Shown here piece by piece: positions 1 to 11,787 of a stretch of DNA of 64,000 nt. A model generated the notes under the pieces. The model saw nothing but the letters and a program-made list of their open reading frames with translations, did not search any database and was not told where the DNA came from. A program made the position numbers and the translations under genes. Source of the stretch: Gymnogyps californianus (lineage: Eukaryota > Chordata > Aves > Accipitriformes > Cathartidae). The stretch covers positions 29,491,502 through 29,555,501 of the forward strand of contig NC_059477.1 in NCBI RefSeq assembly GCF_018139145.2. The letters run 5' to 3'. Numbering within the stretch: the first letter of the stretch is position 1; the number at the start of each line of letters is the position of its first letter.

Positions 1-3000
1 CAAGTCTTGCAAGCCCAAAGCACTCAGCTCTCCTTTCAGTACCCAAAATCCACTTTTTGTTTTTTAAGCTCATATGCAGTGAAATGATCAGCTGACTCTC
101 CCTGTGTCTTTTCCTCTACAAAAAATCTGGTAATATGTGTCCCACAATATGATGTTATAGGAAAATCACGTTTGCTCTACAGCTCTTAGCTGACTTCTAG
201 GGGTGAAAGCTAGATCAACTCAGATCTGGTTTAATTTAGAAACTTGTGTGCATTACAACAAGCAACTCCTTTTCCTGGTGCCATGTCAAAACCAAATCAC
301 CACTATTTTTATATGATTTATAGGTCTTTTCAGGAAAAAAAGTCTGAATAGTGGAGTCTGAGTCCATCAAATGTTCCCTTTCACTCAAACAGCTGTTTTT
401 AAATCGACCTGTTTCACACTTGGGACAAATCTGAGCATTTTAAAGGGGAAGTAGCACCTGCTGAAGTGTTGTTTTGCTTTGTGCATGCTAGGAATTCAAA
501 AGTGGCGTCTACACACCAGAAAAAAAGGATCCTAGCCACCAGGTTTCTGCCTTTCTCAGACTTTCCTACTGGAGAATTTCTCTCTGTGTAATTAATTTAA
601 TATTTAGTGGGAGAAAAAAAGAGAGAAAGGTGGTAGGCTTATGGTTTTCCATGTAATTGTGATTTGGCGGAGGGGGGTCAGTAAGGCAGGGAGGTTGCTA
701 TTCATTAAATTTTAATTAATAAAACTCAAGATAATATATGTCCAACTTCTTCTCTCATTTACTTTGGTGTAGAGCTAGACTAATAAGATGCAATAGCTTA
801 TGCCAGTATAACACTTCATGTCATGGTGAGCAGGATGCAGAATGTTGTCTGGAGGAACAGAGATAATTCTCCCAAAATAGCAGGAGGAAAATATCTTCTG
901 TGCCCATTTTCACTCTTCAGTGTATGTTGTTCATACATTAATATGTGTGGTTTTCTGTTCAGTCTGGCAAATCAATACGTCTGAATCTCCCAATAAAATC
1001 TGTTTCTGCAGCTAATCTACTAATTTAATAAGACAAAATGCACGCTACAAATGCCTCTCTTTTCTTCTACACTCAGGGAGAAGAAAATGCAATAAGTAAC
1101 ATCTGATCTGAACAAAAACCACTTACTTATGGATGCTGCATGAAATAGAGGCTTGGAGAGAGACAAGGAAAAGAGTTCACATCACCTACCTTAGATTGCT
1201 ACTATAAGACCAGTAGACTTCTTAGCTAGTCAAAGATTCCTTGTGAGGGCAAAACAAACAGGAACCTAACTCAGGTTCTGTGAATCATCATTTGAAAAAA
1301 CCTAGAGAGGTCCGCTGACCCTCCAAGAGCCTCATTTCCTAGCTGGGACTTAGACTCACTAGTCTAAAAGTTAGGCAGTGTGAATATCCCTGAATATTCT
1401 GTCAGCTTTGTATATCCAGCCTTCAAGCTATAATCAATTTTTCTTTCTTTCATTCTATTTTTACTGCTCTGCTGAAATTACAGAAGCACTAACCTGGAGT
1501 GCATCCAATAGCCATTGCTTCTCATAGATAATAAAAACTGACCCACAGCCAACAGGAAAATGGAGTAATAGAAACTTGACAAAGGAACTTTTTGTGTATG
1601 GGCTTTGATAATCCTGTTTTCCTCTGCCTTTCAGGCCAGTGAGAATGGGGCTACAAAAATATCCACTGCTTGGATCAATCACCTCTGTCATGGTACCTCA
1701 CATCTATGATCCCCCTTTCCATTTCATATAGCAAAAATCTTCCCATATTCACTTTCAAAGCCTATCCTTGATGTTCCTTTATTCTTTTTCCACATGAATA
1801 ATCTATGAAGCTATTGATGCCCTGCACTTACACACTTCCATTAATGCTGACCTTGACATCCAACATGTATTTTCTTCCTTGCATGGGAGAAGTTCCTCAG
1901 GTCAATCCTGACAATCTTTGCTTGGGGCATATGCACTCTTTATAAACCTTTAAATCTCCTCCAAAGCTGTACCTATTCTGCATTTGAAGCCCACTTAACA
2001 GTAACTAAGGATCTATTTTGCTGTGACTTATCATAAGAGTTTCACCATCACATTTCAGCTATTGACTTCCTATTGACACTCACTTTGTATGTATGTAAGG
2101 GGCACACAGCAATTTTTTCTTACATGTAAAATGTTTTTAAAAGGTCCTGGACCACAAGTTGGGCACATTTGGTACATGTTTTTCTTCTATATAGTTTGAA
2201 GGAAGCTATGGGAATTTAAGAAAATTAAGAAACAAGATCTTATTTTGCTTGGCTAGTCAACAGCTTTCTACTTGAAGTGGTGGATAGGAGAATCTGTATC
2301 TGTATTCTCCAAAGATTGTCCAAGAAGATAACCCAGTTGGACTGGACACAATCCAAAAGTACTCTGAAGTCAGCAGCAAGTCTCTCCTTGACTTCTCTAA
2401 AAGCAAACTTTCACCCAGAGAGAGAGAGAGAACAGATATTAGAATGCTTCGCATTTCTTCATTCTGAACTAGCTGGGCTGGATATACAGAGAGGACAGAC
2501 AAAACCCATTAAGTGTATTGAGGAAGATTCATGGTGTCTAGATTCTTTCTACCCATTATTATGCTGGCAGTTTCAAAAAGGTGTCAATTTTCTGTGCCAA
2601 AATATGGGACTAAAACTACAAATCCTCTCTTGGATTCATGAGAAGAGAAACTATTTATTTGTGATTCATGATGAAAATATACCTTATATACGAGTATAAA
2701 AGCAGCCAGTTTTGTGTTGCATAGAAAATAGCCTTATAAATATCTCTTATATTGAATTGCTTATAGTTCTCATGCTTTATATGCAGGATAAGCCCTGGGT
2801 TTGAAGTGTGTTTATTATTTAAAGGCTTGTTTTGATATATCAAGGTCTCTCCCATTCCTCCTGATCATCCTTTCCTTTGAAGGTTCACTACCTGATTGAA
2901 ATGAGAATTTCCATCCACTGCATCAAACGAGCAATGATCTCTCCTGAAAGGTTCTGTATTTAATGGCACCGTGTGTGACGGGAGAAGGGAAGGGAGGGGA

Positions 3001-3520
3001 AAACTTTTTCCCCAATCTCCCTGGTCATCTCGTTCTGTGTAATGATGTTGAATCTACCATATTACAAATGGCAGAACTAACCTAACCTTGGTGTTTCTCT
3101 AATAAATAGAATTCAAGCCCAGTTAATAAATGGGCTGTATATTAAAGACAGAATGAGAAGCCCAGAGGGGAAGGCAATGCACCCAGTAAGGTCAAATACC
3201 TTTATCTCATTCATCACTATAGTTCTTCACTATACAAACTTTGAACCATAGGAGGAGACAAGAAAATACAAATGTTAAAACACATTTTGTATATTAGGAT
3301 ATTTAGAGATGAGTACCTTTCCAGTATTAGCTCCTGTACTCAGATGCTTTCCTGGAGGTGCTTCATTCTGGTTTCTGTTGTTACTACCATTAATTTGTGC
3401 ATGTTAGCAAGCCATATGCAATAGGACTTTCTGAAAAACTAATTTAAGAATATTTTATTTTCTTGTTTTCCTGGGAGTTCTCAAATTCTAAAAGTAAACC
3501 TTGTAATAACTTTTATTTAC
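1..3520. other. Non-coding DNA, no gene seen
   Basis: AT-rich sequence without a recognisable gene or repeat family. It holds a short (AG)n microsatellite near 2416-2432. The longest open frame, at 2277-2699 on the plus strand, has no recognisable domain, no splice context and ordinary composition, so I read it as chance. Confidence 0.6.
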
Positions 3521-3605
3521 ACGGTAAATCACTGGGCAGCCATTGAACTCAATGGAGTTTGGTTGGTTTGCGGCAAGTAAGGATCTGTCTCTCCCCTTCT
3601 TGAAT
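3521..3605 (+). repeat. Old sauropsid retroposon relic
   Basis: The segment contains CCATTGAACTCAATGGAG followed by a GCAAGTAAGGATCTG-like stretch. This resembles the widespread reptile and bird relic that reads roughly 'attgacttcaatggagt...ggatctg'. The assignment rests on recall of that motif. Divergence is high, so the limits are approximate. Confidence 0.35.
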
Positions 3606-3916
3606 TTACAGTCCTTACCTTCAAGTAGCTTAGTCTTACTATAAGTTTGACAAATATACTGGGGAGACAAATCATGGTCACCATCTTAACTACTCTGGAA
3701 CAACGGAGTTTTCTACAACTCAGCTAAACCTCCTTGAGAAGAGGACAAGTGCTATTGGGGCCAGTCTTATACTTTGTAATTATCTTATTTTACAGCTACA
3801 AAGCAAGTCCAAAATTCACCACCTTCTTTCTAAAAAGGTGCTTTTTTGATTTTGTCTTCTGTCACATAAAAGCATAGCAACATATAGGTACACATACATT
3901 CTTTTTATATATACAT

Positions 3917-4434
3917 TCAGCACTGGTGAGGCCCCAGCTGGACTACTGTGCCCATTGTTCGTCCCCCTCAGTTCGTGGCAGAAATGGAGAAACTGCAGAG
4001 GATCCATCAGACAGCAACCATGGCAGTGGCGTATAGACCATATAATCTACACAGAGAGGCTGGTGGTGCTGGGCTTGATCAGTCTGGCAAAGGGAAGGCT
4101 GAGAGGTATCTCCCTGAAATCTATTAATGTTTGATTGGTGGTTACAAGGACGATGGAGCCAAGTGGTGCTAAGGAACACCAGGCAATGTAACAAGGGGCA
4201 ATGGCCAAACTGTGGCTCGCAAGCTTCAGGGTGGACATTAGGAAAAAACACTTCCCCTGAAAAACCGATGCATCTCTGGCACAGGGTGTCTGGACAGCCT
4301 GTGATATCTCCATCTTTGGAGGTTTTCAAAACTCTGAGTGGACAAAACAATGATTCAGTGTTGGCAGTAGTACCACTTCAAGGAAGCTGGAGTAGGTGAC
4401 CTCCAAACAAGCAAATGAATAGGATTCTATCCCT
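3917..4434 (+). mobile_element. Decayed CR1 LINE, 3' end, plus strand
   Basis: An old fragment of the avian CR1 non-LTR retrotransposon. The order of conserved pieces matches the 3' part of CR1 ORF2 and its tail: GCACTGGTGAGGCCCCAGCT at the start, a GTGGACATTAGGAAAAAACA piece near 4230, a 'CTGGACAGCC...CCATCTTTGGAGGTTTTCAAAA' region near 4290-4330, and a remnant of the terminal ATTCTAT motif near 4424. The open frames on both strands here (3943-4350, 4047-4313, 4127-4399) are repeat shadows. Frameshifts and indels show it is long dead. It is 5'-truncated, as most CR1 copies are, and more diverged than the copy at 14.2 kb. Confidence 0.8.
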
Positions 4435-7400
4435 GAGGAGCAGTTAAAAGAACAGAAAAAAACAGGAAAATATTAGTCACGTTGTTTAACATATTTCAGG
4501 AATACACTCAAATATGGTGGTGATGAGGATAGGACAGAAAAGAAAATTACAGTCATTTTGTGGGTGTCAAACCTGGATGCTACAGTATACATGCATTAAA
4601 ATAGTGGCTGCCAACAACATAGCACAAAATTGATATAGCTTGATCATGTACAAGTGTTAGCATTTGTGTCTGACAACCTTATTTGCTTGCTAGATCTGTG
4701 GATCAAATTGTATGCAAACCTAATTTGAAGTCCCTGTTTTACCTTCTGGTTAAACAATAAGAGAATACAAATTCAGGCAAATCTGGTACGTGCTCAGACA
4801 AAGGCCACAATAGAAACACTTCAAAACGGCAGTGTTTCAGTTGTTCTGTGTATGAAGATCCAACTGATTTATCTTCATTGATGAGGAATGAGGTTCATCG
4901 TCACAATAGTCTACATATCTGAAAAAGGTGGTTTTCTGAATTCACTGTACTGCATTCTTCTGACTTGCGTCACACAGTGTTGTTCTGGTTTTGTTGATAG
5001 GTTTTGATGACATCAGCACATATGTTCTGACCCAGAAGATTCTGTGCTTTACAACTGAAAATTTAGCTTTCACATAACCTTGTATCATCTGGTTCATTGG
5101 TCTGCCTCTCAGATATTCAGCACATTTTGTCAATAGAAAGGAGATTTGGCAGCCTGACATCTGAGATACACACCAAATGCCTGACCCAAGATTGCTGAGT
5201 CTGTAGAAGTACTGCTTTTGATGCAGAATATTTGACAAAGCCTTTGATCTAAAAATTCAATCATTTTTATGATATTGGATGACATTTCCTTGTTATCCCT
5301 AAATCCATCATGAAGCATTGTTATATAAACAACATTAAAAAAGGTTAATAGGTGGGCACAGCCCTGACTAGTATACCCAGCAATGAAAGGTTTTGACATC
5401 CTGAATTCACAAGAGATCTCTCCCACTGAAATATACTGAAATGAGCAAACAATGCTCTTAAGTTTCACTGAACAGTCAAGTTTTTGCTGTTAATATCAAA
5501 GAACTTGATTAGGTTCCTTTAAGCTCCCTCCTCTGATGTTTTTGCCACCAACTTCATAGTGATTCCACATGAGAAAAATCATTAAATCTCATGCATTGTG
5601 ATTTCCAGTTTCAGCTTTAAATCTTGTAATGATTTTTCCCTAATACCTGGTGCTTTGGTATTGTATCAGCACCTATTGGCTTCAGGTAAAGCCAAGTCCT
5701 GCCTCACTTCAACAATACATATGATAAGAGGCCATCTCTGCTCCAGAGACATTGTAATGACACAAGAGAAGCAAACTGTAGGAGGGAAAATGTAGGGAGT
5801 ATGAGAGGATCTCATCATTGTCAGAATGGGTCATAAAGCTAGCCATGTCCTTATTCATTAAACTACACTTCACTCATTGTGTAAAAATATCTATCCAAGA
5901 AACATAAGACAAAAATAAGACATAGAAAGTTGTAACAAAAGAGTAAAAGGACAAGCCACAGGGAGGCAAGGGAAAAAGGATCAGGTCAACAATATCTTTA
6001 AGGGTAGTCATTAAAAGAAAGTAGATCATTAACTGCTGTTTCACATTCTGTGGTGTTCTTAAAACAATGTACTGTTCTTTACTTCTTTCCCCTAACCTGG
6101 TATATTACTTCTTTGTTTGTTTAATGACACCAGACATGTACTTAAGAAAATTGCACACCAAGGATCTGATTTATTGCCTAGGACTCTATTTGCATGAAAA
6201 AACAACACCAAAGCAGTATTTGACAGGTACGTATCAATTCAACTCCTAAGGGGTGCATTTTGAGTCAATTGTGCGAGGAATTAGGCATGCAGTTACTTAC
6301 AACATTTATTTAAATCTGTGAGCATTTAGTACTTCTCCTCAGGAAATAAAGTTACAAAGAGGCTGACTGGATTCAAGTACATTGCAAGTACAACTTTGGC
6401 ATCCTGACCCACCTAAAGCCCTGCCATTTCAATCTACAATATCCCAAATGATTTCAATTAAACTTCATTTTGTCTTGGTTCTGCCAGTTCCAAGCCACTG
6501 ACAAAAAATATTCCAGATTGCCTAGGGCTAGTCCAACCAGCATGAGTTCATTATCAAAAGAATGACACCTGCCTGTTCCTCTGCATGTCATCTTCAAAGT
6601 ACATCCAGAAGTTCATCTAGAAAAAAGTTTGCAGAAGAAAAGCTTGCTTGTTACAAAGGCAGAGATACAAAACCCAGAGGATTTAGCATTCTACTGACCG
6701 TGAGATGACTTCTTTTCTGTGTTAGCATAATGGATACAAATGCATTTCATTCAGAAATCAGGTACCAGGACAAACTAATTGACTTAAAACTGTTGTAGTG
6801 CCTGCCCACTAGTTGGCAGAAACAGAAAAAAATATTTATAAAAAAACGAATAATTATTTCATACTTACAGTTACAGCTGATTGGGAATTTGCCAGCAAAA
6901 CAGAGTTGCAATAAAATATAAATTTGTCATTACCATCTGCTCCTCAAAGTCCTAATACTTTATGAACATTGATGCACTAAGTCTTAAAATACGTTATGCA
7001 GATAGCTCTTTATTAGCCTGTTTTATAGGGGCATAGCTTTGTGTTGGCCATTTGCATAAACATGAATTTAAAGATATGGAAGCACCTCTGGGTCAGACTT
7101 TTAGGTGGCCAATTCCCACATACTGTCTGTGGCACTTGAGATTCTAATTTGCTGTTCAGCAGCACAGGAAACAGCCACTTTGTAGGTCAGGCTTTTAAAA
7201 TAATCTTTGAACATTGGTTGGCAGAGAGACATGCTGATACAAGTGGTACACCCAGAGAAGCAAAAGAAGTGGAAAGTCCTAAGGATGCCAGCTGAGGAAT
7301 CTGACCCAATATATTTCAATGTATGAGGAAACTAGCTCTTTCTTCATTAGAGAAGGGGCTGAGCAGTGAATGAAGCATGTATTCATACAGAGAATACCAG

Positions 7401-7477
7401 CGTGAAAGATTACAGAATAATGCACCATGGATAATTTACAAGAAGGAATGCATACAAATAGATAGAGCATCAAATTA
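4435..7477. other. Non-coding DNA, no gene seen
   Basis: About 3 kb with no recognised gene or repeat. The open frames at 4942-5238 and 5130-5468 on the minus strand have no domain signature and no convincing splice context. Confidence 0.55.
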
Positions 7478-7723
7478 AGGCAGGAGATCTAGGCTGTAAT
7501 ACCAGACCCAGCCCTCCAACCATGAGCAACACTTTGGTTAAGTTACTAAAACTGTTTGTGCCATTTCTTCCTCTCTCTTCTTTTGTCTGCCTTTTCTATC
7601 TAGACACTAAGCTTGTTAAAGCACGGACTGTATCTTTCGTGCTCACACAATGCGTGGAACAATAACGGCCCCGTGCTTAGCTGGAACTTTTAGACACTAC
7701 CATAATAGAACTAATTAATGGTA
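7478..7723 (+). repeat. MIR-like SINE relic with LINE-type tail
   Basis: The first part (AGGAGATCTAGGCTG ... GGTTAAGTTACT ... TTTCTTCCTCT) follows the MIR-type core order 'gagatctgggtt ... gcaagtcact ... cagtttcccc'. The second part (GACACTAAGCTTGTTAAAGC, GGACTGTATCTTT, then AATAACGGCCCCGTGCTTAG and ACACTACCATAATAGAA) follows the familiar amniote tail 'gattgtaagctctttggggcagggactgt ... ctactgtaata'. Together these indicate an ancient, heavily mutated short retroposon. Exact subfamily and limits need a repeat-library search. Confidence 0.55.
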
Positions 7724-8043
7724 ATGAGGTCTATGGAGTACTGTACACTTTTAAAGATATCCACGCTGGGTCAGAGCTGTGAGATTTCTCATGCACACAG
7801 TGAATCATATACCATTTGCCAGCTTAAATTGCTACCACATAGGCCGAGCGAGAAAAGCTTGCGTAGCTAGCGGGTAGGGAGTTTGACTTCTCCAGCATTG
7901 AAGCACATTGGGAAAATCCTACCAACAACGACTAAACAAATATACTCCTTGCAGGTGGAATATATTCATGATGGAAGCCTTCTTTTTGTGCTTTTTTTTT
8001 TTGTACAGTGTTTGGCCGTACAATAATAAGACCAAATCATACT

Positions 8044-8091
8044 AGTAATAATTCTTGTGATAATATTAGTAATAATTCTTGTGATAATATT
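8044..8091 (+). repeat. Perfect 24-bp tandem duplication
   Basis: Two adjacent identical copies of a 24-bp AT-rich unit beginning AGTAATAATTCTTGTG and ending ATAATATT. The lack of mismatches suggests recent slippage, so it may be polymorphic. Confidence 0.9.
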
Positions 8092-8559
8092 AGCTTATTA
8101 ATGACATTGTCTACTTTTTCAGTTCAGTATAGATTGAGAGGTCCATGATTTTGTCATCTGATTTCTTCAAAGGGGGAGAAAAAGTCAACCCTTTTTCTGG
8201 GGAAGCGTATTATTTTGTCTGAATTAGTTAATCACCCTCAGTATCCAGTTCTAGCATGTCTAGTCATACATGGCTTTTCTAGGTCTTCAGAGCAGTTATG
8301 TAGAACTAAGTTTGGCTAATTTTCTGCAAAGGTCTTCCTTGGAGCAGGTTAAGGGGACTAAATGGCTCAAATCTTGGCATTTCTTATTTGTCACAAGCTT
8401 GGCTGTTCTTCCAGTTTGTCACACATTAACCAGAGTAAGGCAGGGAATAATCACGGATAACGATTCAGGTGCCATAGTGAAGAGGAAGCTGCATAGAGGG
8501 AAAGGAATTAGCATAGTTTGAGTGGGGACACATTAGTCTTTCACATGGTCTCTATCTCA
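8092..8559. other. Non-coding DNA, no gene seen
   Basis: No recognised gene or repeat. A plus-strand acceptor-like CTACTTTTTCAG occurs near 8110 but no exon with a matching donor and open frame follows it. Confidence 0.5.
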
Positions 8560-9075
8560 AAAAAGGTGGATAGAGATTTTCCGCTTGGGGCGGATGAATC
8601 CCAGCAACGCTGACTGTGGAAACGGAGACAAAAGATTCCTTGTTGTCATTGTTCTACTGTTTGGGGGTTTCGGCTTGTCTTTTTTTTTTTTTTAAACAAG
8701 AAACAAACTTCAGCAAACCTGATACACAAACACTGCCAACCTCACTGCCACAATTGTGACAGCTTCCTGTGCATGTGCTAACTCACTGCCAAAATAGCAA
8801 ATGCAGCACACGCTAAGCCTGGCATATTTTTGCATTAAGTAAAGAAGTCATAGATGAACTTGGTTCCCACTTGGGCTGACTTTTTTTAATGAGGACTTCA
8901 TGCAGAGAAGGATGACTAGTCGGGCGCGTTTTCCTCGACCCAGTTTCACCCATGGGGTTATATGCTTTATTTATTTTTAAATTAATGGCAATGGATGAAA
9001 CTGCAGTGTTTGGGTGTTTATATCTGTTGAAAAAATGTTGCCAATTTTTTTTTACTCTCGAGTTTTTTTCACTTT
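8560..9075. other. Possible conserved non-coding element
   Basis: The segment keeps CpGs unusually well for this window: CCGCTTGGGGCGGATG near 8580 and CGGGCGCGTTTTCCTCG near 8920. It also carries AT-rich homeodomain-like words such as ATTAATGGCAATGGATG near 8980 and a 13-base T run at 8681-8693. On the minus strand an 88-codon frame (8813-9079) is open but has no splice acceptor or recognised domain. I read it as a candidate conserved enhancer-like element or, less likely, an exon. Only a multi-species alignment would tell. Confidence 0.25.
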
Positions 9076-11631
9076 CCATGGGCAGCTATTATTTGTGTTC
9101 CATTTAGAATAAGAATATGACAGACTTTTCTCTTAGCTCTTTTATCTTTTCTCCTTTCTTAATGTATGATGAGTATGTTTGGAAGTGGTAGAAGATTTTC
9201 TTTTCTTTCTGAAAGGAGACATTGTCCTTCTGCTTGTCACTTCCTCTTGACCAGCATTCAGTGTTCCCACAACAGAGACATGGTGGTAAAACTCTTCTAT
9301 GAGCAGCCTTCTGGTCTCCGTCTCATTACCCATTTGAGTTGCAGTCACCACTGAATTTCTTCTGAACTGGTACTACAGGACTTTTTGCAATTGAGAGAGG
9401 AGACAGTTACTTTTCTGATAAGACTCTGATAAGAAATTATCCTTTATTCTTTCTAACTTATATAGTTTTTAAAGAAGACTGCCTTCTCAGAAGTGATGTA
9501 ATAGAAAATTGGGAAAGGTGCTTTTTAAATTACTCTTGTCAAGAACCTCCTGTCTTGCCAGAAAGTGCCACTTGTATTACTTATCATTCTGGTGACAAAC
9601 AGGCTCAAAATATTAAAATGTATAAAATCGTTCTTTGTAAGTCTCACCATGTTCTTACTCTCCACACTAGCCTGCAGATATGTTGTACTATTCAGCTTTG
9701 AGTCTCAAGTTTGCTTTTATTGTGGTGGAAAACAGTGTGTCCTTCCATACTGTTTTCATAAAACTGGAAACTAGAGTAGACAAAAAGCTCAGTTTTAGCC
9801 ATTGACTGTTCACACCTATGAAGAAGTTAACCGTTACCAGTAGTTCTTTAGAGTTTTTGACTCATGCCTATTTGCAAGCTCATTTGTCAGTTTGGGAAAA
9901 GAGGAAAATAATAAAATAGCCCAGTCTTGTTATGGAAAAGTAAAAAATTCAGCAATGGAAAACCTTGCTTTTGTGAGAGAATTTTGTGAACACTGGGTTC
10001 TGCAATACAAACAGTTTTGTCTGAAACAGCATTTGTTTGGAGAGAGATTTTTCATTAGACCAACTGATGCAGATGTAAAAATAGAGATCAGCTTTGGAGA
10101 AGACAAGCTTATGAAAAGTCTGTTTTGAAAAATTCAACCTCTGCTAAGGTTCAGAGATCAGAACTCATAAATTTTGTTTTGGTTTCACTTCCAGTCACGT
10201 TGAATAGACTTATTTAATTTTTTCTGTAATTGCTAGATGACTCCATTGTTCACATAAATAATGTGTGTGGGCCAAACACTCAGGAATTAAACTCTGAAAA
10301 ATCGTACCAGATATGGTCTTTCTGCTAGTATATCTTCTGAATTAAAATCACATTCACTTAAAGAGCTCTACGGGAAAAAAAAGAAAAACATCAGTAATGT
10401 CTTTTTGCTGCATTAATGACAAATTGACTAATGTGCTCTACCCACTTTGTGTCATTCCAATGACATTCAATAGCTTTAAATATGGTTTTAATGGCGTTAT
10501 TGAAATGCTGTTGAACAACCAGTACGCACCAGCAAATCCATCCTTTCAAGTATAATAGATTGTATAGGATCATTTCATGTTTCTTATATCCAAATGAGAT
10601 TAACACATAGTTTTGTTTAAATGTAAGATGAACATAAGGTTCAGCTCTGTAGCTGTTATTCAGAAAAAGCTGTTTCCACATTTTCTGTTCAAGTGAGAAC
10701 TACAGGAACAGGCCAGAAAGAATCATAAATCATAAATAAATGCATTTTTATGCATTTCAGAATTCTGCTGATCCACATTAGTTGGCCATTGCTCCACAAG
10801 AAAACAATAAAATAACCGAGTATTGTAGAGAGATGATGAGATGGACATTCTTCTGTGAGATACATTACCTGTGATCCATGATCCATATCTGTGTGCAAAT
10901 TACCACAAGTTACCACAAAGTAAACTAGGACATGAATTTACCTACTTTATTTCAAAGGCCACAACACAACCTAATTCATTGAGAAGTCTCCTCTGTAGAA
11001 CTGATTGAGAATAGTTTTATATATTAAGCACATTGCTTTCACACTAATGAGCCTTGCTTTACAATGAGTTGATATAAAATGTAAACAATATTTTTTACAA
11101 CCACTAGTTAGTGCAATGTGTGTACAATTAGCAGCCTTTATGAATACCCTTTTATACAGTTATTAAAGAGTTCATAAAAATGCTGAGTCCAATGTATTTA
11201 GTATTTTTTTCCCCTTCTCTGCAATAAAGTACCTTAGTATGAGTAGGGAAAGAATGACAAGCTGAAATGCTTTGCATCCCAGTCTGTCATTTAAATTATG
11301 CAGGAATTACTAGAAATGAATTTCTGGTACTTTAACAGAGCTCAAGTGTTTCATAATCCATAACAACACAATGGATTTGGTGATCACTTCAGAATAATCA
11401 TGACACTGCTGCTCCTTGTGTAGCTTTAAAAGACCATTGAGATTTTTTCTCTATTTTAAGCAGTTTGCAAAGCCCAAATTCTCTCTACCAGCAAGTGGTG
11501 CTCAACTGCATACCAAACTGAGAGCTGTTTCTCCATTGCTCATCAACTCCTTTATCTAGCTTAACTGAAACATCAGCACTAAACACAGGCTTGAAGGGAG
11601 TGAAAGACACATTTTTTTGAGTGAGAAAGAA
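9076..11631. other. Non-coding DNA, no gene seen
   Basis: About 2.5 kb without a supported feature. On the minus strand a strong acceptor-like TTTTTTTTCCCGTAG lies near 10370-10385, followed by a 26-codon frame ending in a stop. It is not in phase with the exon-like segments further up the minus strand, so it is not called. Confidence 0.5.
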
Positions 11632-11787
11632 ATTTTTTTTTAAATAATTATATATTTTATATTATATATTATATAACACATTATAATTAAATATTAAATA
11701 TGTATTTTATATATTATTATAATATAGTTGAAATTATATAAAATATATGAGTATAAATATATAATATTTTATAAAAAATATAAATCC
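11632..11787. repeat. AT-rich low-complexity tract
   Basis: About 155 bp made almost wholly of A and T, with many overlapping TATAT/ATATA palindromic words. A simple-repeat region that can extrude cruciforms and is probably length-variable. Confidence 0.85.

Noticed and set aside
2277..2699. 140-codon plus-strand frame
   Set aside because: No family, no splice context, and a purine microsatellite within it. Length is within chance for this window.
3943..4350. 135-codon minus-strand frame
   Set aside because: Antisense shadow of the decayed plus-strand CR1 copy.
9565..9632. Plus-strand segment between acceptor-like CTGTCTTGCCAG and donor-like TTT|GTAAGTCTC
   Set aside because: The open frame is short and simply hydrophobic, no partner exon was found, and the donor lacks the usual exonic CAG/AAG.
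10290..10372. Minus-strand 26-codon frame after a strong T-rich acceptor
   Set aside because: Protein-like (SLSECDFNSEDILAERPYLV) but it needs phase 0, while the preceding candidate exon leaves phase 1. No bridging exon was found, so it is not called.
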